Assembly (NCBI RefSeq): GCF_003260125.1
Contig: NZ_QHKO01000006.1
Coordinates: 181,631 to 245,630 of the forward strand
From: Lujinxingia litoralis
Lineage (GTDB): Bacteria; Myxococcota_A; Bradymonadia; Bradymonadales; Bradymonadaceae
Length of the DNA: 64,000 bases
Direction of reading: 5' to 3'
This document shows, piece by piece, positions 17,081 to 26,117 of the stretch. Below the pieces are notes generated by a model. It had not been told where the DNA came from, searched no databases, and saw nothing but the letters and a program-made list of their open reading frames with translations. The translations under genes and the position numbers were made by a program. The number at the start of each line of letters is the position of its first letter. The stretch's first letter is position 1.

Positions 17081-18383
17081 CTGCGTAGGCGCGGTATTCG
17101 CCCTGATCGACGGCGCGGACCTTGCGGGTCATGGAGAGGGTGAGCCAGATGAACATCAGGGCCTTGGCCACGCTGTAGGCGAACACGCCATAGACGGGCG
17201 ATCCGAGCGCAAAGCCCAGGGCAATACCGGAGATGCTGAACACCAGCGAAACGCTCTGCCAGCCCAAAAACCAGCGCTGCCGGTTGAGTACCGGGATCAG
17301 GGCCGAGGAGGGGATGGCCATCAACTCAAAGTAGAGGAAGATCAGCAGGTAGCGGGCGTAGACGCCGGCGCCGGTCCACTCTTCGCCCAGTCCGAGGGTG
17401 AAGACCCAGGGGGCAAGCCAGGCGGCGATGATGGCCGGGAGGATGCCCACGGCGGCCAGGAGGAAGGTGGTCTGTTTGTGTTCTGCGAAGAGGGGGCTCT
17501 TGGCGTTGAGGCGCTCGCTGGCCCGCTGGAAGAAGACGTTGTAGACGGCGCTGGCCAGGAGCTGCACGGGCATGCGGCAGATGAGGTAGGCCACCGAGTA
17601 GAGGCCGGCGGCGGTGGCGTCGAATACCAGCCCGAAGAGGATCACTGGCAGGCCGTTGGTCAGCCCGTGAATGAGAGTGGCCGGAGCGTTGTAGCGCGGG
17701 AAGTCGGCGAAGGTGCGGGCGAGCGCTTTGATTCGCGAGAGGCTGAAGGCCCGGCGCAGGGTGGTCAGATCTTCGCGCAGCACCTGGGTTAAGAGGACCA
17801 GGGTGCCGATGAGTGAGCCCAGGACTTGTCCGGCGACCAGTCCCAGGGTGCCCACGGCGGCGACGCCGGCGCTAATCTTGGAAGAGGCGGAGACGGCGGA
17901 GCCGGCGACCTGAGAGATGGAGGTGCGCTTGAAGGCTTTCTTGCGCGTGCACCAGAAGCTCAGGGTCTGGAAGAGGCCGGTGATCAAGACCATGGGGGGG
18001 AGCCACCACAGCCAGTTGGCGGCGTCGGGCTGGCCGAGTTGCGTGGCCAGGGGCTGGCGGCCCACCAGAACCACCAGCGCGATCAGGAGGGTGAGCGTGG
18101 AGATGAGGCCCAGGCTCAAGCTCAGCAGGTTGGCCGCGTCATCGTCGTCGTCGGGGAGCACCATGGCCATGTTGTAGCGAAGCGCGGAGACGCCGGCCAG
18201 GATGTTGACCACCGAGTTGAGCATGCCGAGCACGCCGAAGGCTGCCGGCAGGAAGAGGCGGCTGAGCACCGGGGTGGTCGAGATGGTGATGATCTGGGCG
18301 AGCAGCGTACCGCTGGCCAAAAGAGCGATGTTTTTGAAGAAGGCGCTCTTGAGCAGAGTGTGGAGGCGTTGGACTACAGACAC
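17076..18383 (-). CDS. Polysaccharide flippase (Wzx/MATE-like, PST family)
   Basis: A 435-residue integral membrane protein with about a dozen hydrophobic segments. It opens with the family pattern KNIALLASGTLLAQIITISTTPVLSRLFLPAAFG. Proteins of this family flip lipid-linked oligosaccharides across the inner membrane for O-antigen, capsule or exopolysaccharide assembly. The gene starts 2 nt after the stop of the glycosyltransferase gene at 18386-19543, so the pair is an operon and they probably act in the same glycan pathway. Confidence 0.88.
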   Translation of the reverse strand: MSVVQRLHTLLKSAFFKNIALLASGTLLAQIITISTTPVLSRLFLPAAFGVLGMLNSVVNILAGVSALRYNMAMVLPDDDDDAANLLSLSLGLISTLTLLIALVVLVGRQPLATQLGQPDAANWLWWLPPMVLITGLFQTLSFWCTRKKAFKRTSISQVAGSAVSASSKISAGVAAVGTLGLVAGQVLGSLIGTLVLLTQVLREDLTTLRRAFSLSRIKALARTFADFPRYNAPATLIHGLTNGLPVILFGLVFDATAAGLYSVAYLICRMPVQLLASAVYNVFFQRASERLNAKSPLFAEHKQTTFLLAAVGILPAIIAAWLAPWVFTLGLGEEWTGAGVYARYLLIFLYFELMAIPSSALIPVLNRQRWFLGWQSVSLVFSISGIALGFALGSPVYGVFAYSVAKALMFIWLTLSMTRKVRAVDQGEYRAYAG

Positions 18384-18385
18384 GC

Positions 18386-19543
18386 TCAGGCTCGCTGTGC
18401 GAGGAGTTGGGAGTAGAGCTCGTAGAGGTCGTCGGCGATGGCCGAGGGGTTGTAGCGGGTTAGTGCGCGCTGACGAGCAGCTTCTCCGTGGCTGGCGAGG
18501 AGTTGGGGACGGAGACGGTAGCGGTTGAGGGCGGCGAAGAGGGCGTGGTCATCGTCGGTCGGCACGATGAGGCCGGTCTCTTCGTGGGCCACGGCTTCCT
18601 GGCAGGGGCCGATGTCGCTGGCGACCACGGGAAGACCCATGGCCGCGGCCTCTAAGAGTACGTTGGGGAAGCCCTCGCGTCGAGTGGGCAGGGTGAGCAG
18701 GTCGAAGAGGGGATAGAGCGCGGCGGTGTCGGGTTGAAAGCCCAAAAGGTGCACGTTGGGATGAGCTTTCAGGGCGTCGCGGGTGGCCGGGCTCAGGGCG
18801 TCGCGCTCTTCAAAGGGGCCGACTAAGACCAGGTGGGCGTTGGGGGCCACCTGATGAAGTTTCTCAAAGGCCCGGGTCAGGGTGGCGATGCCTTTGTCGA
18901 CGACCAGGCGTCCGACAAAGCCGACCACGAAGTCGTCTTCGGAGAGGCCGAGTTCGGCGCGGCTGCGGGCGCGGTGGTCGGCGTCGAAGCGCTGAGGGTT
19001 GAAGCGATGTTCGGCGTCGACGCCCTGGCCGCTGCCCCCGGCCAACACGCAGATGCGCGAGGGGGCGCAGAGGTTGAGCTCCAGCGCGGTCTGACGCAGG
19101 GCAAAGCCCACGGCGATGGTGCGGGTGGCCAGGGTGGTGGAGACGCGCTCGGTGGCCGTGAGCAGGGTGCGCCGCCAGCCGGTGGCGGTCTCCAGGGGGA
19201 GCCCGCGCATGTGGTAGATGCGCACCGGAGTGCCGGCGGTAAAGGCGCTGATGGTGCCGAGGAGGCCGCCCTTGGGCGTGTGGGCGTGCACGATGTCGGG
19301 GTTGAGGCGGCGGATGGTCTTAAAGAGATCGCTCAGCGCGCGCAGATCTTGGACTGGCGAGATGCGCCGGGGCATCTCCACGGTGTGGATGGGGATGTCG
19401 AGCTCCCGGGACATGCGTTCGACATGGGGGCCCGGGGAGCAGAGGGCCTCGATCTGCATGCCTCGTTGCTTCATGGCAGGGAGCTGCGTGCGAAGAAAGC
19501 CCAGCGACTCGGCGACGGTGGTGATGTGGAGCAGGCGGGTCAT
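18386..19543 (-). CDS. Family 4 glycosyltransferase (GT-B)
   Basis: About 385 residues from the ATG at 19541-19543 (MTRLLHITTVAESLGF). The frame stays open much further upstream, but that part lies over the divergent gene and has no coding character. Features: an N-terminal acceptor domain with VHAHTPKGGLLG, then FVGRLVVDKGI and a C-terminal donor domain with E-x7-E-like LPTRREGFPNVLLEAAAMGLPVVASDIGPCQEAV. These are typical of GT4 enzymes using nucleotide sugars. First gene of the flippase operon. Confidence 0.9.
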   Translation of the reverse strand: MTRLLHITTVAESLGFLRTQLPAMKQRGMQIEALCSPGPHVERMSRELDIPIHTVEMPRRISPVQDLRALSDLFKTIRRLNPDIVHAHTPKGGLLGTISAFTAGTPVRIYHMRGLPLETATGWRRTLLTATERVSTTLATRTIAVGFALRQTALELNLCAPSRICVLAGGSGQGVDAEHRFNPQRFDADHRARSRAELGLSEDDFVVGFVGRLVVDKGIATLTRAFEKLHQVAPNAHLVLVGPFEERDALSPATRDALKAHPNVHLLGFQPDTAALYPLFDLLTLPTRREGFPNVLLEAAAMGLPVVASDIGPCQEAVAHEETGLIVPTDDDHALFAALNRYRLRPQLLASHGEAARQRALTRYNPSAIADDLYELYSQLLAQRA

Positions 19544-19679
19544 GGAAGCCTTGCGCGAAGAGCGAGTGGGGAAAAGGACGGGCCATCGGGAGGCTCGCCG
19601 GTGGCGGAGGTGATACCAAAATGCGTACAAAGGATCGACTGAACAGAGCGAGCTTTGATGTGTGGTGTATGAGGTGCGG

Positions 19680-20768
19680 ATGACCAGGGGCCAAGGGTGG
19701 TACGAGGGGGCGTTGCGGGCGATGGCCGGCGGGGTGGCGCTGGAGAAGCTCGATGAGCGGGGGGCCGAGGGGGTGCTGTCGCGGGCGCGACGCTTCGGGC
19801 TGGAGGCGCCGGTGTGCGCGGTGTTGCCGGCGGTGGGGGCGGTGTCGCGCGAGCGCCTGCGCCTGGCGGCGCAGGCTGCCCTGGTGCGCGAGACCACGCT
19901 GGAGGTGGTGGAAGCGCTGAAGGGGCTGAGCTTTTTGATCTTGAAGGGGGCGCCGCTGGCGGCGCTGCTTTTTGGAGAAGACGCCCGATGCCGGGTCAGC
20001 GCCGATGTGGATGTGCTGGTCCTGCCCGGTGATCGCGAGGAGGTGAGTCGGCGATTAAGGCAGCGGGGGTATGCGCCCGCGCGTGAGGAGGCGCCCCGGG
20101 AGTGGGCGTACAATCAGCACGCCTGGTGCCATCGGCGCACCGGGGTGATGGTGGAGGTGCACTGGGCGGTGGGGTTTCCGGAGCTTCCGCACCTGAGTGT
20201 GGGGCGCTGCCTTCAGCAGGCGCGTCGGCGGCGGCTCTGGGGCCAGGAGGTGCCGGTGCCCGCGGAGAGCTGGGCGGGGTTGCAGCTGGCGATGCATCTT
20301 CAGCAGCACCTGGGCTTTGCCCGGGGGCTGCTCGATCTGGGAGCGTATCTGGATCGTTACCCGCAGGTGTGGGCCGCCGGGGAGCTGGAGAACCTGGCCC
20401 GCACCGCCGGGCTCTGGGGGGTGGTGTGCTGGGGGATCCGGGCGCTGGAGCTGTTGGTGGAGCGTCACAGCCTGGCGCCGGTGCCTCGCGGGGTGGGGGC
20501 GGTGGAGGTGCTGGCCCGGGTGAGCGCCGCGGCCGCGCGGGGGGCCCTGGTGGGCGAGGCGCCCGGGAGGTTGCGCGGAGCGGTGGCGGCGGTGATGCCG
20601 GAGGTCGGTCCGGCGGCCGCGCTGATGATGCGAGCGGCGACGATGGCCGCGCTCGATACGCCAAAACTCCGGGCGCGCGGGATGGTGCATGCCACGCTGC
20701 TGGGGCCTCATGAGCTGGGGCGTGGCCTGGATCGGCTCGGGGCCTGGCGATGGGTAGGACCGGGCTGA
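19680..20768 (+). CDS. Nucleotidyltransferase-family protein (NTP_transf_5-like)
   Basis: About 362 residues from the ATG at 19680-19682, which has GAGG at 19671-19674. A GTG six codons earlier is an alternative. The region FLILKGAPLAALLF, then RVSADVDVLV, with an S-x-D-x-D metal-binding pattern, and WAYNQHAWCHRRTGVMVEVHW match the uncharacterised nucleotidyltransferase family often found in glycan or peptide biosynthesis clusters. The C-terminal half is helical. It is divergent from the glycosyltransferase/flippase operon, consistent with a role in the same region, though the substrate is unknown. Confidence 0.72.
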   Translation: MTRGQGWYEGALRAMAGGVALEKLDERGAEGVLSRARRFGLEAPVCAVLPAVGAVSRERLRLAAQAALVRETTLEVVEALKGLSFLILKGAPLAALLFGEDARCRVSADVDVLVLPGDREEVSRRLRQRGYAPAREEAPREWAYNQHAWCHRRTGVMVEVHWAVGFPELPHLSVGRCLQQARRRRLWGQEVPVPAESWAGLQLAMHLQQHLGFARGLLDLGAYLDRYPQVWAAGELENLARTAGLWGVVCWGIRALELLVERHSLAPVPRGVGAVEVLARVSAAAARGALVGEAPGRLRGAVAAVMPEVGPAAALMMRAATMAALDTPKLRARGMVHATLLGPHELGRGLDRLGAWRWVGPG

Positions 20769-20789
20769 GGTAGCCCCGGAGAGGGGAAA

Positions 20790-20816
20790 CGTCGGCCTCG
20801 CAAAGCGAGGCCGACG
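20790..20816. terminator. Perfect hairpin between convergent genes
   Basis: CGTCGGCCTCGC (20790-20801) and GCGAGGCCGACG (20805-20816) form a 12-bp perfect stem with an AAA loop, between the ends of two convergent genes. There is no T run on either side, so it is a candidate bidirectional terminator or an mRNA 3'-end stabiliser. Confidence 0.5.
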
Positions 20817-20823
20817 CCGACGA

Positions 20824-21414
20824 TCAGCGACCGAAGAGCGCGCGATCTTTGTAGTCGCGGTACTCCGGGGTCTCTTTGACCGGTTCCATCAGCGCTTCGT
20901 AGGCCTCGTCGCCGAGCTTCTCCTGGAGCGCCTGCTTGAGCTTGAAGGAGTCGGCCGGCCCGGCGATCGCGTAGAAGTCGACGAGCACGCGGGAGGCGGC
21001 TTCATCGCCGTCGTTATCACGCTCGGCGATCAGGGCTTCGACGATGGAGAGCGGGCGTTTGAGATCGATGGTGGTGCCGCTGGAGGGCTTGCGCACCTTG
21101 GCCGGGGCCGCTTTTTTGGCCGGGGCTTCGGTGGCGCGGGGCGCCGCGGGCTCTGCTTTTTTGGCCGGGGCCGCTTCGGCGGTCTCGGCGGCGGGCGCCG
21201 GCTGCGGGGGCGCCGGCGACGCGGCGGCTTCGGCGGGGGCGTCATCGGTGGAGGCGGTGTCGGCCACCGGGGAGCCCAGGGCCGCGCTCAAGAGCTCTAA
21301 GGCCATCTCGGAGTAGGTCTTGCCGAGACGATCGGCCATCGCTTTGACGCCTTCGACGACTTCGACGCCGTCGCGATCACTGGCCCGAACAACGAGTTGT
21401 GCTTTGTAAGCCAT
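20824..21414 (-). CDS. Hypothetical protein with Ala/Pro/Lys-rich linker
   Basis: About 196 residues from the ATG at 21412-21414 (MAYKAQLVVRASDRDGVEVV). The first ~50 residues form a compact domain (VKAMADRLGKTYSEMALELLSAAL). A low-complexity linker of Ala, Pro, Lys and Glu (AAPAKKAEPAAP-like) covers roughly residues 55-120. A C-terminal helical domain (IVEALIAERDNDGDEAASRVLVDFY) ends in DYKDRALFGR. No signal peptide and no family recognised. The extra upstream part of the frame is excluded because it lacks a start with a ribosome-binding site. Confidence 0.7.
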   Translation of the reverse strand: MAYKAQLVVRASDRDGVEVVEGVKAMADRLGKTYSEMALELLSAALGSPVADTASTDDAPAEAAASPAPPQPAPAAETAEAAPAKKAEPAAPRATEAPAKKAAPAKVRKPSSGTTIDLKRPLSIVEALIAERDNDGDEAASRVLVDFYAIAGPADSFKLKQALQEKLGDEAYEALMEPVKETPEYRDYKDRALFGR

Positions 21415-21755
21415 AACGTAAGAGCTCCATCGATGCTGCATTAAGTTCCATAGGCCGCACAGGGCCCGGGGCACGTGCCCTGAGGGAGTAGGCTGACAGG
21501 GCGTACCGAAAAAAGCGAGCCGTCCCCCCCGCTTAAGAGGGAAGAGGCACAGAAGGGTTGAGCCCGGAGATCACGGAGGCTCGCCGGTCCAACATGGCAT
21601 ATTTACGACGCTCTGGTCGATTTGAATAGGGGGGATTGGGGACGAGGTTTTTGGGAGTGTGACACGAGTTGCGCAACGCGAGCAGATCGATTAAGAAGAT
21701 CGTCGCCTGAACCGTCGCAGCCGATCGTCATGTGATGCGCGGACTCCTGGCCTGT

Positions 21756-21829
21756 CGGGGCGTGGCGCAGCCTGGTAGCGCGCCTGCTTTGGGAGCAGGA
21801 TGTCGCAGGTTCGAATCCTGCCGCCCCGA
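21756..21829 (+). tRNA. tRNA-Pro (anticodon UGG)
   Basis: A cloverleaf reads directly: acceptor CGGGGCG with CGCCCCG, D arm GCGC/GCGC, anticodon stem CCTGC/GCAGG enclosing TTTGGGA (anticodon TGG), T arm GCAGG-TTCGAAT-CCTGC, discriminator A. The 3' CCA is not encoded. Confidence 0.95.
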
Positions 21830-21834
21830 CCTCG

Positions 21835-21877
21835 ACCCGAAGCTCCCCCACCTGTGGGGAGCTTCGGGTCCTTTTTT
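21835..21877 (+). terminator. Intrinsic terminator between the two tRNA genes
   Basis: ACCCGAAGCTCCCC pairs with GGGGAGCTTCGGGT around a short loop, followed by CCTTTTTTG. It begins 6 nt after tRNA-Pro and its T run ends 8 nt before tRNA-Arg. Confidence 0.85.
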
Positions 21878-21884
21878 GTACCAG

Positions 21885-21958
<74 letters not shown>

Positions 21959-22208
21959 CTTTTAACACCACCATCATTGCGGGGGCTTGAGCTGGCCAGC
22001 GCGTGCTACGCGTGCGGGCTCGCCAGCTCTGCACACCCATCTGTTGCGGCGGGACGCAAATTTACACCCTCGCCGGGGCGGTGGTAACGTGCGCGGGAAT
22101 GAAGTGAGCACGAGGGGAAACAAGCCTGCATCTTTTTGTGTGGGGGCGTTTTCTGTGGCGTGCGCCGAACGGCGATGTGGATGTGAAGCAAGGTGCAGGA
22201 GGCAGGTG

Positions 22209-22925
22209 ATGATGTGGCGAGGATGGATGGTCCTGCTGGTGATCGCGCTGGCGGGGGGCTGCAAAGGGGAGCCGCCGGCGGCGGAGCCGGTGTCGCCAAA
22301 GGACGATGCGAACTCGGGTGACGTCGAGGTGAATGAGGGCGGCGCAGACGCTGAGGTGAATGAAGGCGACGCAGACGTTGAGGTGAATGAAGGCGACGCC
22401 GGAGAGCCGGGGAACGGAGGCATCGCGGGGCTGCACCCTCGTCAGGTGCTCTACGACGAAGATGGCGAAGCGGTGGAGGCGGTGGTGGTGGGGGGGCCTA
22501 CTTATGGAAGTTTCGGGGCGCTTCAGGTGGGTGAGATTTGGGAGCCGGATAACGCGGTTTTGAGCTGCATCACCTCGCTTATCGTCGGGCCGGGGGGGCG
22601 CGTGCGTTCGGTTCCGTTGAATCTGGAGACCGGGGGGATGGAAGGGTGCGTCTTTTCCGCGGAGCACGTTGTTGTTTACCCATCGAGCGACTGCAGCGGT
22701 GAGCCGCATGTTAATGCTACCCAAAATAATTTTATCGTAAGTGTTGACGGCGTCATGATGCGAGCGGCCGGAGAGGTGATCGAGGTGGAGACGTATTCCA
22801 GGTGGTATGGTGGCGAGTGTTCAGCCCTGAGTATGCCGACCCGGCTTCTTCCTCTGGAAGCGCTCCCCTCGTGGCTTGCCAACGCGTTTCCGAACCCGCC
22901 CTATGAGGTGCGCCTGGAGTTTTGA
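22209..22925 (+). CDS. Hypothetical lipoprotein with acidic EVNEGDAD repeats
   Basis: About 238 residues. The start follows a perfect AGGAGG at 22197-22202; two ATGs are in tandem. A short signal peptide ends in lipobox LAGGC. An acidic linker contains three related units (DVEVNEGGADA, EVNEGDADV, EVNEGDAGE). The C-terminal ~170 residues form an unrecognised domain, with Cys residues (LSCITS, GCVF, SSDCSG, GECSAL) that may form disulfides. Likely surface or periplasmic; function unknown. Confidence 0.75.
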   Translation: MMWRGWMVLLVIALAGGCKGEPPAAEPVSPKDDANSGDVEVNEGGADAEVNEGDADVEVNEGDAGEPGNGGIAGLHPRQVLYDEDGEAVEAVVVGGPTYGSFGALQVGEIWEPDNAVLSCITSLIVGPGGRVRSVPLNLETGGMEGCVFSAEHVVVYPSSDCSGEPHVNATQNNFIVSVDGVMMRAAGEVIEVETYSRWYGGECSALSMPTRLLPLEALPSWLANAFPNPPYEVRLEF

Positions 22926-23047
22926 GGGCGTGACCACAGGCCGCGCCTGCGCAGTACTGCGAGGGGGCGGCCCTTGTTCGACCTGTGCAGGTGTCTAGTG
23001 TTAAGCGGCCCGAAGCGATATGAAGACCTCTTTCCCCCGGAGTTATG

Positions 23048-23350
23048 ATGCTGCATTCCAAAGCCAAATCTTCGCCGACCACCGATGAAAACGTCGAGAT
23101 GATCGAGATCTACGCCTCCTCCAACTTCGCCGAGATGGAGTTCCTGACCGACATGTTCGACGAGGAATCCATCGGGTACTTAACCCGGGAGATGGAGATG
23201 TCGATGATGCCGGTGCACGTGGGCGGCCACGACGAGGTGCGCCTGGCGGTGGAGGCCGGTCGCGTGGAGCAGGCGCGGGGCCTGATTCAACAGGCCATCG
23301 TCGATGAGGCGATCCCGGGCGACGGGCACTTCATTGAGCACGAAGAGTGA
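23048..23350 (+). CDS. Small DUF2007-like protein
   Basis: About 100 residues. Two ATGs at 23045 and 23048; the second is better spaced from GGAG (23039-23042). The core IEIYASSNFAEMEFLTDMFDEESIGYLTREM resembles the DUF2007 (putative signal-transducing) fold: beta strand, helix, then a loop and V-R-L-A-V-E-A-G-R-V-E-Q-A. These small proteins are often linked to regulation, but no specific role is established here. Assignment by pattern only. Confidence 0.6.
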   Translation: MLHSKAKSSPTTDENVEMIEIYASSNFAEMEFLTDMFDEESIGYLTREMEMSMMPVHVGGHDEVRLAVEAGRVEQARGLIQQAIVDEAIPGDGHFIEHEE

Positions 23351-23372
23351 GTGCGGCCCGGGGGGGAGGCGC

Positions 23373-24347
23373 TCAGCCAAAGAGCTGCGCGGCGAGTTCG
23401 GTGGCGAAGAGCTCGCGCATGGGCGCCAGGGTGCGGGTGGAGGTTATCAGCGAGAGGGTGCGCGCGTAGCGCGCGCGCTTGGTCTGCCAGGGCACCCGGA
23501 GATCGGGCTGGCGAGCGATGAGCTCGCCAGCGTCGGGCTCGCCATCCAGATCGCGGGCGTCGATGAAGTCCAGCGCGTGGAACTCCAGATCGAAGTAGGT
23601 CGGGAAGCTCGCCTCCACCAGCGGCCAGAGGCGCTCCAGTCCCGGGGCGTCGAGCAGGTGCAGACTGGTGCCAATGAGCGGGAAGCTGCCCGCGGGCAAC
23701 ACGGCTACGGGCACCTCCCAGTAGCGGGGCTCGGTGGGCGTGGGGTTCGGGCGCCAGAAGCGCTCCAGGTCCGGTGCGTAGGGGGCCCGCGGCGCGCGAA
23801 GCGCGCGCGGGTCGGTACGATCGCTGCGGCTGGGCTCGCCGCGTAACGTGCGCCAGCCCATCACCGCCGCTTTGGCCAGCCAGTAGGGACCGCAGCCAAA
23901 GACCGAGCTGTCGTAGCGATGCCCCAGCGCGTGGGAAGTCTGCAGCAGGGTCGAGCTCAGGTTATACCCCGGCGTGCGAAAGCCCACCGGGCGCGGGGCG
24001 CCGGCGTCTTCGATCGCATCATCGCAGCGGCGCAGCTGCTCCGAAATCACCTGCGGGTCGCGGCGCCGCAGGTCGTAGAAATGATCGTAGGTGTGATTCG
24101 CCGCCTCATGCCCCGCTTCCACCGCCTCGGCTAGCAGCGTGCGATGCGCCTCCTGCTCCAGATCTCGCCCCACTACAAAGAGCGTGGCGCGAAGGTCATG
24201 CTCCGCAAACAGGTCGAGCAGGCGGCGCACGCCTACCCGCCAGGTCACGTCGCCCCGGGGGTCAACGTCCTGCGGGGGCAGCCCGTGGATCTGGCGGTAG
24301 CAGAGGAGCGCATCCAGATCGACGGAGATCGAGGCGCGGGCGCTCAT
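23373..24347 (-). CDS. Polysaccharide deacetylase (NodB/CE4-like)
   Basis: A 324-residue protein. SVDLDAL near the N-terminus supplies the metal-site and base Asp of motif 1. HEAANHTYDH (about 96-105) is the H-x3-H zinc motif 2 and VGFRTPGY is motif 3 with the family Arg. CE4 enzymes remove N- or O-acetyl groups from polysaccharides. The absence of a signal peptide suggests a cytoplasmic or precursor substrate. The ATG overlaps the stop of the upstream glycosyltransferase gene by 4 nt (ATGA type), so the two are translationally coupled. Confidence 0.87.
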   Translation of the reverse strand: MSARASISVDLDALLCYRQIHGLPPQDVDPRGDVTWRVGVRRLLDLFAEHDLRATLFVVGRDLEQEAHRTLLAEAVEAGHEAANHTYDHFYDLRRRDPQVISEQLRRCDDAIEDAGAPRPVGFRTPGYNLSSTLLQTSHALGHRYDSSVFGCGPYWLAKAAVMGWRTLRGEPSRSDRTDPRALRAPRAPYAPDLERFWRPNPTPTEPRYWEVPVAVLPAGSFPLIGTSLHLLDAPGLERLWPLVEASFPTYFDLEFHALDFIDARDLDGEPDAGELIARQPDLRVPWQTKRARYARTLSLITSTRTLAPMRELFATELAAQLFG

Positions 24348-25087
24348 CGGTTGGTGACGCGAATCACCCAGACCAGGCGGCCCAGGTTCTTGAGCACGTT
24401 GGGCACGCGGCGCACCAGGTGGATCGAGGGCTGGCGCTTCTCGACGATGTGCACCGGGATCTCGGTCATGCGGAAGTTCATGCGCTCGGCGCGGATGACG
24501 AACTCGCTGGCGAAGAGATCGCGGTCGACCACGCAGCGGTCGATCACCTCGAGCAGGCGCTGGCGCCGAAACGCTTTGAGCCCGTGAGTGTCGGTGCCGT
24601 GGAAGCCCAAAAAGATGCGGAAGAGGCCGTTGAGCACCCGGGTGGCCATCCGGCGGAAGGCCGGGCGGTGGTCCAGGGAGCGATCCAGCGCCTTGCTGCC
24701 GACCACCAGGTCAAAGCCTTCCCCCTCGATCTTCTCCAGCGCGCGGGCGTAGAAGTCGGTGTCGCAGAGGTCGATCTCATCGCAGAGTACGATCTCTCCG
24801 CGGGCTTCCATGATGCCCCGGCGCATGGCCAGCCCGTAGTTGGGCTCATCGCTGTGGAGCACACGCAGTCTGGGGAAGCGCTCCTGAAGTGACTTCGCCA
24901 GCGCCACGGTGTTATCCGAGGAGCCGTTCTCGCTCAAAATCAGCTCGTAGCTGCGCGTGTTCAGACGAGGATCGGCGGCGATGTTAGCGGTCAACTCCTC
25001 GACGGAGGACTCAAGGATGAGCTCCTCGTTGTAGACGGGGATGACAATCGAGAGTTCAACGTCCGGAGAGACTTCTGGGTTCGACAT
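24344..25087 (-). CDS. Family 2 glycosyltransferase (GT-A)
   Basis: About 247 residues from the ATG at 25085-25087; a GTG three codons earlier is possible. The opening SIVIPVYNEELILE, SENGSSDNT and IVLCDEIDLCDTDF are GT2 motifs, but the usual D-x-D is replaced by DEIDLCD. The enzyme resembles dolichyl-phosphate mannose synthase-type transferases without the C-terminal membrane part. It overlaps the deacetylase gene by 4 nt, and both probably modify the same lipid-linked glycan. Confidence 0.87.
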   Translation of the reverse strand: MSNPEVSPDVELSIVIPVYNEELILESSVEELTANIAADPRLNTRSYELILSENGSSDNTVALAKSLQERFPRLRVLHSDEPNYGLAMRRGIMEARGEIVLCDEIDLCDTDFYARALEKIEGEGFDLVVGSKALDRSLDHRPAFRRMATRVLNGLFRIFLGFHGTDTHGLKAFRRQRLLEVIDRCVVDRDLFASEFVIRAERMNFRMTEIPVHIVEKRQPSIHLVRRVPNVLKNLGRLVWVIRVTNR

Positions 25088-25117
25088 GGGGCACACAGCG
25101 TAAGAGGGTGGGTAAGA

Positions 25118-25375
25118 TCAGGTGGTGGAGTTGGTGTTCTGCGCGCGGATCCAGCGCCAGATGGTGTAGACCATGCCCATGTTGAAGAGGGCGACCACCG
25201 CCGCGATGACGTACAAAAAGAAGCCCTCGCCAGGAGGCTGCTTCAGACCAAGGTAGATGGGCACTCCCGCGGGCAAGAGCATGGCGAAGAGGCCCGCGGC
25301 CAACGAGGCGTACCCGGGAGGTTTGCCTGGTGCGGGGTTCTGGGCGTCGATGGGTTCGGGTGTGGATTCGGACAT
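25118..25375 (-). CDS. Small membrane protein, two transmembrane segments
   Basis: An 85-residue protein starting at the ATG 25373-25375 after AGGAG. A hydrophilic N-terminus is followed by two hydrophobic stretches (SLAAGLFAMLLPAGVPIYLGL and LYVIAAVVALFNMGMVYTIW) and a short polar tail. It lies 30 nt upstream of the GT2 gene on the same strand, so it is probably the first gene of the GT2/deacetylase operon. No family recognised. Confidence 0.7.
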   Translation of the reverse strand: MSESTPEPIDAQNPAPGKPPGYASLAAGLFAMLLPAGVPIYLGLKQPPGEGFFLYVIAAVVALFNMGMVYTIWRWIRAQNTNSTT

Positions 25376-25445
25376 AGAAAACTCCTGGGGGCCAGCAGCG
25401 GCGCAGGATAACGATTGTGGCAGGCCGTCGCAACGCCACCGGGGG

Positions 25446-25997
25446 ATGTGGCGCGCGTTTGCCCGAAACGCCCCCTGTGGTAAGGGTTGTGCGCTTGAAA
25501 GTCGAGCCCTTTTAACCCCCCCGAAGTCCTTGAAATCAGACCCTAAAGAGCACACCCGGGAAGACGTGGAGGCGGCGTCTTATCGCTTTCTGGCGCGTCG
25601 CGACCACGCCCGTGGCGAGCTGCGCCAGAAGCTGGAGCGCTACGACTTCGACCCGGCGTTGGTGGAAGATGTGCTCGACGAGCTCGAAGCGCGGCGCTAT
25701 CTCGACGACGCACGCTTTGCCCGCACCCAGGCAGCACTGCTGGCCCAGCGCGGCTGGGGACCGGCGCAGATCGCGCATCGGCTGCGCCAGCGCGGCGTCG
25801 ACGCGGCGGTGGTCGAGCCGGTGCTCGACGAGTTGGCCGAGGAGGAGCCCTGGCCCCGACGCGCGGCGCACTACTTTGAGGGAAAATTCGGGGCGCCCGG
25901 GCAGTTAGAGGATCGTGCGCAGAAGCGGGCCTTTCGTCATATGGTCTACCGCGGCTATGCCCCCGGGCTTGTGCGCCGGCTGCTCTTTGACGGCTGA
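25446..25997 (+). CDS. recX: RecX family regulatory protein
   Basis: About 183 residues. Core patterns of RecX: SYRFLARRDHARGELRQKLERYDFD, VLDELEARRYLDDARFAR, and RGWGPAQIAHRLRQRGVD, the three-helix tandem repeats that bind the RecA filament groove. RecX inhibits or tunes RecA. The start is uncertain: the ATG at 25446 lacks a good ribosome-binding site, and a TTG at 25530 would remove 28 residues. An earlier ATG at 25257 overlaps the divergent membrane gene and is unlikely. recA is not in the window. Confidence 0.78.
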   Translation: MWRAFARNAPCGKGCALESRALLTPPKSLKSDPKEHTREDVEAASYRFLARRDHARGELRQKLERYDFDPALVEDVLDELEARRYLDDARFARTQAALLAQRGWGPAQIAHRLRQRGVDAAVVEPVLDELAEEEPWPRRAAHYFEGKFGAPGQLEDRAQKRAFRHMVYRGYAPGLVRRLLFDG

Positions 25998-26040
25998 GCG
26001 CGCCTGGGCCGGGGCTGTCATCCAGACCCATTGTGTTGTT

Positions 26041-26074
26041 GAGGCGGCGCCGGCTGTGCCGCCTCGTTCCTTTT
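26041..26074 (+). terminator. Possible recX terminator
   Basis: GAGGCGGC (26041-26048) pairs with GCCGCCTC (26058-26065) and is followed by GTTCCTTTT, a weak U-rich tract. Confidence 0.4.
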
Positions 26075-26117
26075 AAGGAGGCTCTCCAGAGACCTCCGAC
26101 CTACGCAGGACCTCAAG

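Noticed and set aside
18386..20113. A long glycosyltransferase with an N-terminal extension
   Set aside because: The real domain starts at MTRLLHITTV (19543). The extension would overlap the divergent nucleotidyltransferase-like gene and has no coding signature.
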